A stretch of DNA of 64,000 bases from Piscinibacterium candidicorallinum (GTDB lineage Bacteria > Pseudomonadota > Gammaproteobacteria > Burkholderiales > Burkholderiaceae_C). Both the position numbers and the translations under genes were made by a program. The notes under the pieces are model-generated. The model did no database searches. It was not told where the DNA came from and saw nothing but the letters and a program-made list of their open reading frames with translations. Shown here piece after piece: positions 9,228 through 18,598 of this stretch (position 1 is its first letter; each line of letters begins with the position of its first letter). The stretch spans positions 1,302,001 to 1,366,000 of the forward strand of contig NZ_CP180191.1 in the NCBI RefSeq assembly GCF_047549485.1, read 5' to 3'.

Positions 9228-10712
9228 ATGCAGGAAGGCAGCCTTCTGGCCGCGGTTGATCTCGGCTCCAACAGTTTTCGGCTCGAGATCGGCCAGTTGC
9301 AGGGCAAGCAGATTGTCCGCCGCGACTACCTCAAGGAGCCGGTGCGCCTGGGCGCCGGCCTGAACGAGGCGCGCCAGCTCTCGCGCGGCGCCATGCAGCG
9401 CGGCGCCGAATGCCTCGCGCGCTTTGCTGAGCGCCTGCGCGGCTTCCCGGCGGGGCAGATCCGCGCGGTGGCCACCCAGACCCTGCGGGAAGCCGTCAAC
9501 CGCGACGAATTCCTTGAGCTGGCGCGCGACGCCCTCGGCTACGACGTGGAAGTCATCTCCGGCCGCGAAGAAGCGCGCCTGATCTACTCCGGCGTCTCCC
9601 ACCTGCTGGCGGACCCCAACGAGCAGCGCCTGGTGATCGACATTGGTGGCCGTTCCACCGAAGTCATCGTCGGCCATGGCCTCAAGCCCCTGGAGGCCGA
9701 GAGCTTCAAGCTCGGCAGCGTGAGCTACTCGCTGCGCTACTTCGACGCCGGGCGCTTCCCGCGCGCGGGCTTCGAGCAGGCCATCATCGCCGTGGCCGCC
9801 GAGGTGGAAGACAGCATCGAGACCTTCCAGCGCTACGCCTGGCGCATGGCCTATGGCTCGTCCGGCACCGCCGGCGCACTGGCTGACATTCTGCGCAGCA
9901 ACCGCATTACCGACGGCACCATCACCCTGGACGGCCTGCTGTGGTTGCGCGAGCAGTGCGAACGCGCCGGCCACATCGACAAGCTGCGCATCGAAGGCCT
10001 CAAGGAAGACCGCCGCCCCGTGCTGGCTGGCGGTCTGGCTGTGATGCTCGGCATGTTCGAGGCCCTGGGCCTTCAGGAGATGGAAGCCGCCCGCGGCGCG
10101 CTGCGCCATGGCGTGATGTTCGACCTGCTGGGCCGCGAGCGCATCGAGACCGACATGCGCAACGGCACCGTGCGCCGCCTGCAGCAGCGCTTTGCCAGCG
10201 ACCAGGTGCACAGCCAGCGTGTGCAGGACCTCGCCCTGTCGCTCTACCGGCGTCTCGTGCCCATGTCCGTGGAGCCGCTGCTGGTGGAGGCCGAGCGCGA
10301 ACTCGGCTGGGCCGCGCTGCTGCACGAGCTCGGCATGTGCATCAGCCACAGCGACTATCACCGCCACGGCGCCTATCTGGTTGAGCACGCGGATGCGCCC
10401 GGCTTTTCAGAATCCCAGCAGGCCCGCCTGGCCGCGCTCGTGCTCGGCCACCGTGGTGGCCTGAAGAAGCTTGAGCCCTGGCTGGCCGATCCGCGTTTCG
10501 TCGAGCAGCTGATGGTCCTGCGCCTGGCCGTCATCCTCGTCCACGCCCGCCGCAAGCTACCCAACGGGGTCTTCACCCTCACGCGCGGCGAGAAGACCGT
10601 GCACCTCGCCCTGGACCCCGACTGGGCCGCCAGCCACCCCCAGACCCTCTATTTGCTGAGCGAAGAAGCGGCGGCGTGGAAGCGGGCGGGGGTGCGGGTG
10701 GTGCTGGACTGA
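9228..10712 (+). CDS. ppx: Exopolyphosphatase (Ppx/GppA family)
   Basis: Removes terminal phosphate from polyphosphate (and possibly pppGpp). 494 residues from the ATG at 9228; longer versions would run back through the terminator at 9108. ASKHA-fold motifs appear in order: AAVDLGSNSFRLEI (phosphate 1), TQTLREAVN, GREEARLIYSGV, VIDIGGRSTEVIVG (phosphate 2), and YGSSGTAGALADI. The C-terminal half carries an HD-like region (LLHELGMCISHSDYHRHGAY) seen in long Ppx proteins. Placed between phoX and sixA-ppk, giving synthesis and breakdown of polyphosphate in one neighbourhood. The initiation signal before the ATG is weak. Confidence 0.92.
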   Translation: MQEGSLLAAVDLGSNSFRLEIGQLQGKQIVRRDYLKEPVRLGAGLNEARQLSRGAMQRGAECLARFAERLRGFPAGQIRAVATQTLREAVNRDEFLELARDALGYDVEVISGREEARLIYSGVSHLLADPNEQRLVIDIGGRSTEVIVGHGLKPLEAESFKLGSVSYSLRYFDAGRFPRAGFEQAIIAVAAEVEDSIETFQRYAWRMAYGSSGTAGALADILRSNRITDGTITLDGLLWLREQCERAGHIDKLRIEGLKEDRRPVLAGGLAVMLGMFEALGLQEMEAARGALRHGVMFDLLGRERIETDMRNGTVRRLQQRFASDQVHSQRVQDLALSLYRRLVPMSVEPLLVEAERELGWAALLHELGMCISHSDYHRHGAYLVEHADAPGFSESQQARLAALVLGHRGGLKKLEPWLADPRFVEQLMVLRLAVILVHARRKLPNGVFTLTRGEKTVHLALDPDWAASHPQTLYLLSEEAAAWKRAGVRVVLD

Positions 10713-10826
10713 GGCTTCCGCTCAGCCGGCCCTTAACCCTTCGAGGCCGCTGATCGGTCTGCGGGCGGCCTCCGGCCATTGAGGGACCGTCCGGCACAGT
10801 GCCTGGCCGCATCAGGCTGCCGATTG

Positions 10827-10949
10827 TCAAAAATCATTTGAAAATGAGCCTCTCCGCTGCCTTATTTTCAAATGATCCAGCGCATCTATCGGCTGGAAAC
10901 CCGCATCAGACAAGCGGGAAGGCACTTTGGCGTGTTTTGCATGTCACGC
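10827..10949 (+). repeat. Intergenic repeat, copy E (shortened)
   Basis: First of five related elements in this window. TCAA-N7-TTGA at 10827-10841, a second TCAA 41 bp after the first (10868), CCGCATCAGACAAGCGG hairpin at 10901, and GCATGTCACGC at 10939. GGCGTGTTTT directly before the last box matches copy D but about 14 bases between the parts are missing. The left arm also forms a long inverted repeat, ATCATTTGAAAATGAG against CTTATTTTCAAATGAT. It lies 114 bp after ppx on the same strand. In the rest of the 300-bp gap, GAGGCCGC/GCGGCCTC (10743-10772) can form a hairpin without a T-run. Confidence 0.75.
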
Positions 10950-11012
10950 CGCGGCAACGCGGCCCGAGCCTTGCCTCGGCGGGCGCAGTGCGGCTGAAAC
11001 GGAGCGCCAGTA

Positions 11013-11339
11013 TCAAGGCCACTGAACCAGACACACCAGCCCCGCAGCCGCAGCCACAAACAGCGCGGCGCCCAGCCACACCCCAAGCCGCCCCGCGCCC
11101 CGGCTGCGCAGCAGGGCCAGCAGGCCAATGAAGCCCATGGCATACATGATGGCCGCCATCGCATACGCCTGCGGCGCCGGCACAAAGACCGAGGGGCCAC
11201 CACGCTTCGGCGAAGACTCGAACCCCGAATGCGCCACGATCAGTGACCCTCCGAGCAGGCCGAGGGCGATCAGGCCAGCGACGAAGAATTGGGCGGCGGG
11301 GGTGAGGGATCGCGTTATGGGGCAGAAATCTTGATACAC
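11013..11339 (-). CDS. Small hypothetical membrane protein
   Basis: 108 residues with GTG start. Three hydrophobic segments (about 17-40, 58-78 and 84-105) separated by short polar loops, the second and third preceded by positively charged residues, suggest three membrane helices with the middle loop rich in Ser/Pro/Gly. No family recognised. Coding is supported by the hydrophobicity pattern rather than homology; the start is uncertain. It stands alone between ppx and the TPR-like gene, just left of a lower-GC stretch. Confidence 0.45.
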   Translation of the reverse strand: MYQDFCPITRSLTPAAQFFVAGLIALGLLGGSLIVAHSGFESSPKRGGPSVFVPAPQAYAMAAIMYAMGFIGLLALLRSRGAGRLGVWLGAALFVAAAAGLVCLVQWP

Positions 11340-11519
11340 GCAAAATGATGAACTGAATACCTGCAGCGCACCTGAGTTTGGTACTCACTATGACCGTGCG
11401 GAAACTTCTGTTGAGCCAAACATCAGGCATGGCTCCATTCTCGCACTAAGGCTGATCTGGGCAGAGCGAACGGTTTGATAGTATTGTTGCTTATGTCGCT
11501 TTACCGACATATTGCGGCA

Positions 11520-12365
11520 TCACTTGCGTACCCCCGCTTTTTCTCTTGCTTCATTATAAATTCTAGCTGCGCGTCCGAGGCTGGGTGAGCTGCGCGCGCT
11601 TGGATTTTTTCTGAGTACAACCTTTAATACAATCTCAGCGTCATCCAACAAATCGACGCGTACGCTTGAGATTATGACAGCCGCGCAAAAATCTGGATCA
11701 GCTGTCAAATTGGAATCAACCTTCAAAGCCTCATCAGCACTTTCAAGTGCAGCGGAGTGTGCGCCGAAACCCGAATAGGCAATTGTAAGATTCCGAAGAA
11801 TAGGACCTTGGTCTGCATGTTTGTCAGTTGATGCTTTTTCCAAGTTCTGAATGGCTTGCGCGTAGCGGCCTTGAAGAACCTGCAGGCCTCCAAGAAGCGC
11901 AGCGGCGGGAAGCCAGTTTGGGAATCGCCGGGCGACTACTGTCACTTCTGTTTCGAACTCGGCAAGGCGTCGCACGTCGACGGATCGCGCAGCGGCGATG
12001 TATTCCTCCAAGCGAACATGAATCTGGGTAATAGCTAATGCAGGCGACCGGTCAGCAGCGCCTTCGGGTGATCGTTTCAGCGTCGCTTTAGCGGCCCCAA
12101 ATTGACCGAGTGCCGCCTCAAGGGATGCACGCTTTGCCCAGTAGTATCCTGATGCTGAACATTTATCTTCGTAGCTTGCCCATGTATTCAATAGTTGAAT
12201 GGTGGTCGGTCGATCACTTTTCGAGATACGCTTTGCGTGATCAAGCCACAGGCGCTCGCATTCTGACTCGATATTGGGATCAAATGTTTTCGCCGCTGCG
12301 GACAAAGTTAAGCCGATGCAGATGATGCCTACGATCGTTCGACCAATTATATGTACGGAGTTCAT
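11520..12365 (-). CDS. Exported TPR-like hypothetical protein in lower-GC DNA
   Basis: 281 residues. Residues 1-25 form a signal peptide (hydrophobic IVGIICIGLTLSAAA). The remainder is helical with spaced motifs of the tetratricopeptide type, for example YYWAKRASLEAALGQFGAAKATL, LLGGLQVLQGRYAQAIQNLEKA and LRNLTIAYSGFGAHSAALESADEALK. This points to a periplasmic scaffold or binding protein; no partner is apparent. Codon third positions are much less GC-biased than in the neighbours, and Ile/Ser/Lys are more common, which suggests acquisition from elsewhere. No mobile-element genes or end repeats accompany it. Transcribed opposite to ppx. Confidence 0.65.
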   Translation of the reverse strand: MNSVHIIGRTIVGIICIGLTLSAAAKTFDPNIESECERLWLDHAKRISKSDRPTTIQLLNTWASYEDKCSASGYYWAKRASLEAALGQFGAAKATLKRSPEGAADRSPALAITQIHVRLEEYIAAARSVDVRRLAEFETEVTVVARRFPNWLPAAALLGGLQVLQGRYAQAIQNLEKASTDKHADQGPILRNLTIAYSGFGAHSAALESADEALKVDSNLTADPDFCAAVIISSVRVDLLDDAEIVLKVVLRKNPSARSSPSLGRAARIYNEAREKAGVRK

Positions 12366-12857
12366 GGGCTATAGTACCGAAGATTCTATTGTATAACTTC
12401 AATCGGCCTGCGTCGAAGTCATATTTCGGCACCGGTGCTGCGAAAGCACGGTGACACCGTTATTGTGCGCTAATAATGCGGCAGGCCTTGAATGCTGCGT
12501 CATGCTGCTTACCGGGCGCAAGTCCCAGCGGTGCGTACATTCCACTGTGACGAGGTCAGTTTTTGAGATTTGCGCCAAGCCGCATATCAGCTGCAATCTT
12601 CGCAGTGTCTGCGCGCCAAGGTCGCAGTTTCCATGGGATCTGGCCGGAAATGCTCTATTCTAATTGGGTGTTTTGCCACTTTGCGCTTGTCAGGTGGCCC
12701 TTTTCATGCGATTCAAGGGCCAGGTTGTCTCGCCCGATTCCGATCTTTGGTGCGGATGAACTCAGCCTGTAGGGATCGCCCCATAGAGCTGCTCGGGGTC
12801 GACATCCGCGCTAGTGGCACGCTGACAAACGCAACTGGCGCACCCCGCCAGGCCGCC
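12366..12857. other. 492-bp gene-free stretch, lower GC
   Basis: No credible coding frame on either strand. Two hairpins are visible: CACCGGTGCT with AAGCACGGTG (12429-12455 area, imperfect) and TGGCCCTT...AAGGGCCA around 12697-12724. The composition resembles the adjacent TPR-like gene, so the stretch may belong to the same imported segment or be decayed sequence. It could hold the promoter of the TPR-like gene near 12366-12400, but no clear -10/-35 pair was found. Confidence 0.5.
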
Positions 12858-13331
12858 CTACAACAACTCCGGCGACTGCACCGCCACCAGGACGTTCTGC
12901 GCCACCTCGGCGCGCAGGCGCTGGCGGATCCACCAGACGGCGCCTTTGCGGACGGACCAGGCCTGGGCCTCGCCGCCGATGAGCCAGGCGGCCACTTCGC
13001 CCAGGGCGGGCTGGTGGCCGACGATGAGCACGGGCTGGCGGGAGTGCGGCCAGTCGGCAGCCGTGAGCAGGTCTTCTGCCGTGGCGTGGGGGCCGATGGC
13101 GTCGATGGTGCGCGCCTTGCGGTTGGACATTTCAGTGAGCGCGCGCACGGTCTGTTGGGTGCGCTTGGCGGGGCTGGCGAGGATGCGCGTCCCTTCTGGC
13201 AGGCGCTGGTGCAGCCAGGCGGCCACGCGCTGGGCCTGGCGCTCGCCCTTGGTGGTGAGCGCGCGGTCGAGGTCGTCCGGGCCGCCGGATTCACCCTCGG
13301 CCTCGGCATGGCGCCAGAGGATGAGGTCCAT
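12858..13331 (-). CDS. sixA: SixA-type histidine phosphatase
   Basis: Phosphohistidine phosphatase of the branch-2 histidine phosphatase family. From MDLILWRHAEAE the protein has 157 residues, the usual size, and AAGGAA lies 9 bases before that ATG. Motifs are the RHA catalytic box at residues 7-9, SPAKRTQQT, and GHQPALGEVAAWL with the second His. An in-frame ATG at 13469 overlaps the ppk stop (ATGA) and would add a 46-residue low-complexity leader; coupling to ppk makes that start possible. Known SixA proteins dephosphorylate His in phosphorelay or PTS proteins. Downstream of ppk in one operon. Confidence 0.85.
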   Translation of the reverse strand: MDLILWRHAEAEGESGGPDDLDRALTTKGERQAQRVAAWLHQRLPEGTRILASPAKRTQQTVRALTEMSNRKARTIDAIGPHATAEDLLTAADWPHSRQPVLIVGHQPALGEVAAWLIGGEAQAWSVRKGAVWWIRQRLRAEVAQNVLVAVQSPELL

Positions 13332-13465
13332 GCTGGCGCGTTCCTTGGCAGTCGCGGACTTCTTCTGCGGGTCGGCCTTGTCGGCCGCTGCCGCAGAGCG
13401 GACGGCTGAAGGTTGATCAACCGGAGGATGCGCGACGGGCACGTGAGCCTCCGGGCCGGGCGCGC

Positions 13466-15694
13466 TCATTGCCCGCCGTAGATCTGCATGAGTGAGCGCT
13501 GGGCCGAGGGCTTGGCGCTGCGCGCGCTCTGGTAGGTGCCGTCGGGCAGCTGCTTGAAGGCGTCCACACCGTCGAGCAGGTAGGGGGTGAGCGCTTCGTC
13601 AATGACGCGCTGGCGCAGCTTCTTGTCGCGGATGGGCCAGGCGAGCTCGATGCGGCGGAACATGTTGCGGCCCATCCAGTCGGCGCTGGCCAGGTACAGG
13701 GCCTCCTTGGTGCCGGCGCGGAAGTAGAAGGCGCGGGTGTGTTCCAGAAAGCGGCCGACGATGCTGCGCACGCGGATATTGTCCGTCCAGCCCTTCAAGC
13801 CGGGCGGCAGCACGCAGGCGCCACGAACGATCAGGTCCACCTTGGCGCCGGCGGCGCCGGCCTCGATGAGCGCTTCGATCAACGGCTCGTCCAGCAGGGC
13901 GTTCATGCGCGCCACCACGCGGGCGGGCTTGCCGGCCAGGGCGGCGTCGCGCACCTCGTGCAGATGGGCGATCATGGCCTTGTGCAGGGTGAAGGGCGCC
14001 ATCAGCAGGTGCTTGAGCGTGCCCACCTTGCTCTGGCTGGCCAGGTGCTGGAAGACCTGCTCCACATCAGCGGTGAGTTCGGGGTCTGCCGTGAGGTAGC
14101 CCAGGTCGGTGTAGAGCCGCGCGGTCTTTAGGTTGTAGTTGCCGGTGGACAGATGCGCGTAGCGGGCGAGCTTCTTGCCCTCGCGCCGGGTGATGAGCAG
14201 GGCCTTGCCATGGGTCTTGAGACCCACCACGCCGTACACCACCTGCGCGCCGACGCTCTCCAGACGCTCGGCCCAGTTGATGTTGGCTTCCTCGTCAAAG
14301 CGCGCCTTGAGCTCCACCACGGCCGTGACTTCCTTGCCGCGGCGGGCGGCCTCGATCAGCAGGTCCATGAGCACGGAGTCGCTGCCGGCGCGGTAGATGG
14401 TCATCTTGATGGCCAGCACCTGCGGGTCGGCCACGGCCTGGCGCAGGAAGCTCACCACGGGGTCAAAGCTCTCGAAGGGGTGGTGCAGCAGCACATCGCC
14501 CTTCTGGAGGGTGTCAAAAATGGACGCGGCCGCCGGCACGGACTTGGGCCACTGCGCGGCGTAGGCCGCGAACAGCAGCTTGCTCTTGGGCGATACGGTC
14601 ACCTGGTCGATCATCGTGGTGAAGCGCACCAGGTTGACCGGGCCGTTGATGAGGAACAGGGCTTCGGGTGGCAAGCTGAATTGCTTGAGCAGAAAGTCGT
14701 ACAGGTCCGGCGGGCAGGCGTGGCCCACCTCGAGGCGCACCGCGTTGCCGAAGTGCCGTGCCGTGAGATTCAGGCGCAGAGCCTGGCGCAGGTTGGTGAC
14801 ATCCTGCTCGTCCACGGACAGATCACTGTCGCGCGTGACGCGGAACTGCGAGAAGCCCACCACCTCGCGGTCCGGAAAGAGTTCGTGCAGGTGCGCGCGG
14901 ATCACACTCGACAGCAGCACAAACACCTGTTTGCCGTTGCTCACCTTCTCGGGCAGGCGGATCACGCGGGGCACCACACGCGGGACCTTGACGATGGCAA
15001 TCGAGTTCTCGCGGCCGAAGGCGTCCTTGCCCGACAGGCGCACGATGAAGTTCAGGCTCTTGTTGGCCACCTGCGGGAAGGGGTGTGCCGGATCCAGGGC
15101 GATGGGAATCAGCAGCGGGCGCACTTCGCGCTGGAAGAATTCCGCCACCCAGGCCATCTGCGCGGCGTCGCGCTCGGCATGGGAGAGGATCTCGATGCCT
15201 TCCTTCTTGAGCATGGGCATGAGCGTGCGGGCCAGCACTTCATACTGCTCCTGCACCAGGGCCTGGGCCTCGGCAATTACCGGGCCGAACCAGCGCGCAG
15301 CGTCCGGCATCTCAGGAGCCTTGCCGTTCAGGGGCAGGTAGTCGGAGATGCGAATTTCGAAAAACTCGTCCAGGTTGGACGACACGATGCACAGGTAGCG
15401 CAGGCGCTCGAGCAGCGGTACGTCATCGCGCTTGGCCTGGGCCAGCACGCGGCGGTTGAACTGCAGGATGGCGAGTTCGCGGTTGAGCAGTTCGCGCTTG
15501 GCGGGAGCTACGGGTGCGGCTGCAGCGACTTCAAGCGGCGCGGCAATCGGATCAGCCGCGGTGGCCTTGGCCTTGGACTTTGCAGCGGGAGCGCTCTCTT
15601 TGGGCTGCTCGATGGCCAGCTTGCGCGGCATCTTGCCGGAGGGCTTGGAGGCAGTCTTGCGCTGGGTCTTGTGCTTGGCCATCGGTTCGGTCAT
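13466..15694 (-). CDS. ppk: Polyphosphate kinase 1
   Basis: Reversibly makes polyphosphate from ATP at the inner membrane. 742 residues, a little over the usual ~690 because of an N-terminal Lys/Ala-rich extension (about residues 1-65). Family motifs: LLNRELAILQFNRRVL, SNLDEFFEIR, LLHHPFESFDPVVSFLRQA, KMTIYRAGSDS, VELKARFDEEANI, and ARYAHLSTGNYNLKTARLYTDLG with the phosphorylated histidine, then GGxKGxxxNI-like GLKGWTDNIRVRSIVGRFLEHTR. Upstream is a Pho-box-like site (15717-15734). Stop overlaps a possible sixA start. Confidence 0.96.
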   Translation of the reverse strand: MTEPMAKHKTQRKTASKPSGKMPRKLAIEQPKESAPAAKSKAKATAADPIAAPLEVAAAAPVAPAKRELLNRELAILQFNRRVLAQAKRDDVPLLERLRYLCIVSSNLDEFFEIRISDYLPLNGKAPEMPDAARWFGPVIAEAQALVQEQYEVLARTLMPMLKKEGIEILSHAERDAAQMAWVAEFFQREVRPLLIPIALDPAHPFPQVANKSLNFIVRLSGKDAFGRENSIAIVKVPRVVPRVIRLPEKVSNGKQVFVLLSSVIRAHLHELFPDREVVGFSQFRVTRDSDLSVDEQDVTNLRQALRLNLTARHFGNAVRLEVGHACPPDLYDFLLKQFSLPPEALFLINGPVNLVRFTTMIDQVTVSPKSKLLFAAYAAQWPKSVPAAASIFDTLQKGDVLLHHPFESFDPVVSFLRQAVADPQVLAIKMTIYRAGSDSVLMDLLIEAARRGKEVTAVVELKARFDEEANINWAERLESVGAQVVYGVVGLKTHGKALLITRREGKKLARYAHLSTGNYNLKTARLYTDLGYLTADPELTADVEQVFQHLASQSKVGTLKHLLMAPFTLHKAMIAHLHEVRDAALAGKPARVVARMNALLDEPLIEALIEAGAAGAKVDLIVRGACVLPPGLKGWTDNIRVRSIVGRFLEHTRAFYFRAGTKEALYLASADWMGRNMFRRIELAWPIRDKKLRQRVIDEALTPYLLDGVDAFKQLPDGTYQSARSAKPSAQRSLMQIYGGQ

Positions 15695-15716
15695 CCGTCA
15701 AGTGTGACAACTTGAT

Positions 15717-15734
15717 GTCACGGTTTGATGACAG
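15717..15734 (-). promoter_or_regulatory. Candidate Pho box upstream of ppk
   Basis: Read on the minus strand: CTGTCAT-CAAA-CCGTGAC, two 7-mers with 11-bp spacing, the first a perfect consensus half. It is about 23-40 bp before the ppk ATG, in the 67-bp space between lgt and ppk. Such proximity would fit a PhoB-activated promoter only with a very short leader, or repression, so the role is not settled. Confidence 0.5.
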
Positions 15735-15761
15735 GCTTTTAGACCGCGGCAGGCCGCTGCG

Positions 15762-16649
15762 TCATCGAGACTTGCCCGCAGGTCGCCGCGTCGGTGCCGC
15801 CGCGCCACCGCGAACGGCCCAGGCCCACAGCCCGATGCCAGCCAGAATCATCGGCAGAGACAGCCACTGCCCCATGGACATCCCGCCAGCCAGCAGCCCC
15901 AGCTGCGCATCCGGCTGGCGCGCAAATTCTGCGATGAAGCGGAAGCTGCCGTAGCCAATGAGGAACACGCCGCTCACCGCGCCCGTGGCGCGCGGCCGGG
16001 ACGAATACACCCAGAGAATGATGAACAGCAGCAGCCCTTCGAGCGCGAACTGATACAGCTGGCTGGGGTGGCGGGGCAGGGCGCCGTACTGCTGGAGCAG
16101 CGGCATGAGGCTCGGGTTGGCCGCGCCCAGCGCGGCATCGGCATTGCGGGCCTGCGGGAACAGCATGGCCCAGAAGGCAGCAGGGTCAGTCACGCGACCC
16201 CATAGCTCTCCATTGATGAAGTTGCCCATGCGCCCGGCCGCCAAACCGGTCGGTACCAGCGGGGCGATGAAGTCCGTCACGTCCAGCCAGCTGCGCTTTC
16301 GCGAACGCGCGAACCAGAGCATGGCCACGAGCACGCCCAGAAAGCCGCCGTGAAAACTCATGCCACCCTTCCAGATCATGAGGATCTGCAGGGGGTTCTG
16401 AAGGTGGGTGGCCAGGTCGTAGAACAGGATGTAGCCGATACGCCCGCCCAGGATCACGCCCAGCGCGCCGAAGAACACGAGGTCTTCGAGATCCTGAAGG
16501 GTGAGGTTGGTGGTGCCTTTCTGGATGCGATAGCGCCCCAGCAGATAGAAGAGCACAAAGGCCACCAGATACATGAGGCCGTACCAGTGGACGGCCACGG
16601 GCCCCAGGCTGATGGCCACGGGGTCGAAGGCGGGGTGCTGCATGGGCAT
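15762..16649 (-). CDS. lgt: Prolipoprotein diacylglyceryl transferase
   Basis: Inner-membrane enzyme that transfers diacylglycerol from phosphatidylglycerol to the lipobox cysteine of prolipoproteins. 295 residues from MPMQHPAFDPV; the ATG two codons later (16643) is equally likely. Conserved marks are AVHWYGLMYLVAF, LGGRIGYILFYD, GGMSFHGGFLGV, GLAAGRMGNFINGELWGR (the Lgt signature with the essential Arg/Asn) and RHPSQLYQFALEG, with seven hydrophobic helices. Divergent from ilvD; the 246 bp between them must contain both promoters, though none stands out clearly. Confidence 0.95.
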   Translation of the reverse strand: MPMQHPAFDPVAISLGPVAVHWYGLMYLVAFVLFYLLGRYRIQKGTTNLTLQDLEDLVFFGALGVILGGRIGYILFYDLATHLQNPLQILMIWKGGMSFHGGFLGVLVAMLWFARSRKRSWLDVTDFIAPLVPTGLAAGRMGNFINGELWGRVTDPAAFWAMLFPQARNADAALGAANPSLMPLLQQYGALPRHPSQLYQFALEGLLLFIILWVYSSRPRATGAVSGVFLIGYGSFRFIAEFARQPDAQLGLLAGGMSMGQWLSLPMILAGIGLWAWAVRGGAAAPTRRPAGKSR

Positions 16650-16895
16650 GGTGCGGAGGCCGCGCTGGCCTGTTGCTTCAGGGGAGGCTGCGTAGAATAA
16701 GGCAGAGGCTCTATCGAGTTGTTTCCAGCTGTCCCGGCGCCGAGCCGTACCCCGAGTCGGTCGCCCGCACAGTGCTCGCAGCACCATTGCGAACGCCGTT
16801 CCTGGCTGGCCAAGACCGTTGTCGATTCGTCTTTGCTGACGCCGACGTTGTTCACCGCCGCAACATTCGCAGCTTCATTCGCACAGAAGAACACC

Positions 16896-18584
16896 ATGCC
16901 GCATAACGATCGCTCAAAGAACGTCACCCAGGGGGTGCAGCGCAGTGCCAACCGCGCGATGTACTACGCCATGGGCTACAAGAAGGAAGATTTTGACAAG
17001 CCCATGATTGGAGTGGCCAACGGCCACTCCACCATCACGCCCTGCAACAGCGGCCTGCAGAAGCTGGCCGATGCCGCTGTGGAGGCCATCAAGGGCGCGA
17101 ATGCCAACGCGCAGCTCTTCGGCACCCCAACCATCTCGGATGGCATCGGCATGGGTACCGAAGGCATGAAGTATTCGCTGGTATCGCGCGAGGTGATTGC
17201 GGACTCCATCGAGACCTGTGTGATGGGCCAGTGGATGGACGGCGTGGTCGTCATCGGCGGCTGCGACAAGAACATGCCCGGCGGCATGATGGCGCTGGCA
17301 CGCACCAACGTGCCGGGTATCTATGTCTACGGCGGTACGGTCAAGGCCGGCCATTACAAGGGGCAGGACCTCAACATCGTCAGCGCCTTCGAGGCCGTGG
17401 GCCAGTTCTCGGCAGGCAATCTCAGCCAGGAAGATTTCGAGCAGATCGAGCAGCGCTGCATCCCCGGCAGCGGCTCCTGCGGCGGCATGTATACGGCCAA
17501 CACCATGAGCTCCAGCTTCGAGGCGCTGGGCATGAGCCTCATGTACTCCAGCACCCAGGCCAACCCGGACGACGAGAAGGTGGTGTCGACCGCCGAGGCC
17601 GCGCGCGTGCTGGTCGAGGCAGTCAAGAAGGGCATCAAGCCGCGCGACATCATCACGCGCAAGAGTATCGAAAACGCCGTCGCCTGCATCATGGCTACGG
17701 GCGGCTCCACCAACGCAGTGCTGCACTATCTGGCGATTGCGCACGCAGCCGATGTGGAGTGGACGATCGATGACTACGAGCGCATGCGACGCAAGGTGCC
17801 TGTGATCTGCGACATGAAGCCCTCGGGGAAGTATCTGGCCGTGGACCTGCACAGGGCCGGCGGCATCCCCCAGGTGCTGAAGATCCTGCTTGATGCCGGC
17901 CTGCTGCATGGCGACTGCATGACCATTACCGGTCGCACCATGGCCGATGAGCTCGCCCATGTACCGAGTACACCGCGCGCCGACCAGGATGTGATCCGCA
18001 GCATCGACAAGGCGCTCTATCCGCAAGGGCACCTGGCCATCCTGAAGGGCAACCTGTCTCCGGAAGGCTGTGTGGCAAAGATCACGGGACTGAAGAACCC
18101 GAGCATCACTGGCCCCGCGCGGGTGTTTGATAGCGAAGACGAAGCGATGGCCGCCATCATGGCGCGCGCCATCAAGGCGGGGGATGTCGTGGTGATCCGC
18201 TATGAAGGCCCCAAGGGTGGGCCGGGCATGCGCGAGATGCTCTCGCCCACCTCGGCGCTGATCGGCCAGGGTCTAGGCGAAAGCGTGGGTCTGATCACGG
18301 ACGGCCGGTTCTCAGGCGGCACCTGGGGCATGGTGGTCGGCCACGTCGCGCCTGAAGCGGCCGTGGGCGGGCCGATCGCGCTGATCCAGGAGGGCGACTC
18401 CGTCACGATCGACGCGCACAAGCTGCTGCTGCAGCTGAACGTCAGCGACGAAGAGCTGGCCAGGCGCCGCGCCGCGTGGACGCCGCGAGCTCCACGCTAC
18501 ACGCGTGGGGTGCTGGCGAAGTTCGCCAAGCTTGCATCGACCGCGTCGAAAGGCGCCGTCACGGACGGCTCGCTCGATCTCTGA
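16896..18584 (+). CDS. ilvD: Dihydroxy-acid dehydratase
   Basis: Fe-S enzyme of valine, isoleucine and pantothenate synthesis that dehydrates 2,3-dihydroxy acids to 2-keto acids. 562 residues from the ATG at 16896; upstream in-frame sequence is low-complexity and not family-like. Cluster cysteines are seen in GGCDKNMPGG and GSCGGMYTANTMSS; further motifs are TGGSTNAVLHYLAIA, KGNLSPEGCVAKITG, YEGPKGGPGMREML and TDGRFSGGTWGMVVGHVAPEA. Ends ahead of a strong bidirectional hairpin. Confidence 0.97.
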   Translation: MPHNDRSKNVTQGVQRSANRAMYYAMGYKKEDFDKPMIGVANGHSTITPCNSGLQKLADAAVEAIKGANANAQLFGTPTISDGIGMGTEGMKYSLVSREVIADSIETCVMGQWMDGVVVIGGCDKNMPGGMMALARTNVPGIYVYGGTVKAGHYKGQDLNIVSAFEAVGQFSAGNLSQEDFEQIEQRCIPGSGSCGGMYTANTMSSSFEALGMSLMYSSTQANPDDEKVVSTAEAARVLVEAVKKGIKPRDIITRKSIENAVACIMATGGSTNAVLHYLAIAHAADVEWTIDDYERMRRKVPVICDMKPSGKYLAVDLHRAGGIPQVLKILLDAGLLHGDCMTITGRTMADELAHVPSTPRADQDVIRSIDKALYPQGHLAILKGNLSPEGCVAKITGLKNPSITGPARVFDSEDEAMAAIMARAIKAGDVVVIRYEGPKGGPGMREMLSPTSALIGQGLGESVGLITDGRFSGGTWGMVVGHVAPEAAVGGPIALIQEGDSVTIDAHKLLLQLNVSDEELARRRAAWTPRAPRYTRGVLAKFAKLASTASKGAVTDGSLDL

Positions 18585-18598
18585 TCTGATCTGCGCTG

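Noticed and set aside
12366..12857. Possible small genes in the low-GC gap
   Set aside because: Several short frames exist on both strands, but none has a ribosome site plus protein-like composition.
14153..15715. 520-codon plus-strand frame opposite ppk
   Set aside because: Antisense shadow of ppk, which has every family motif.
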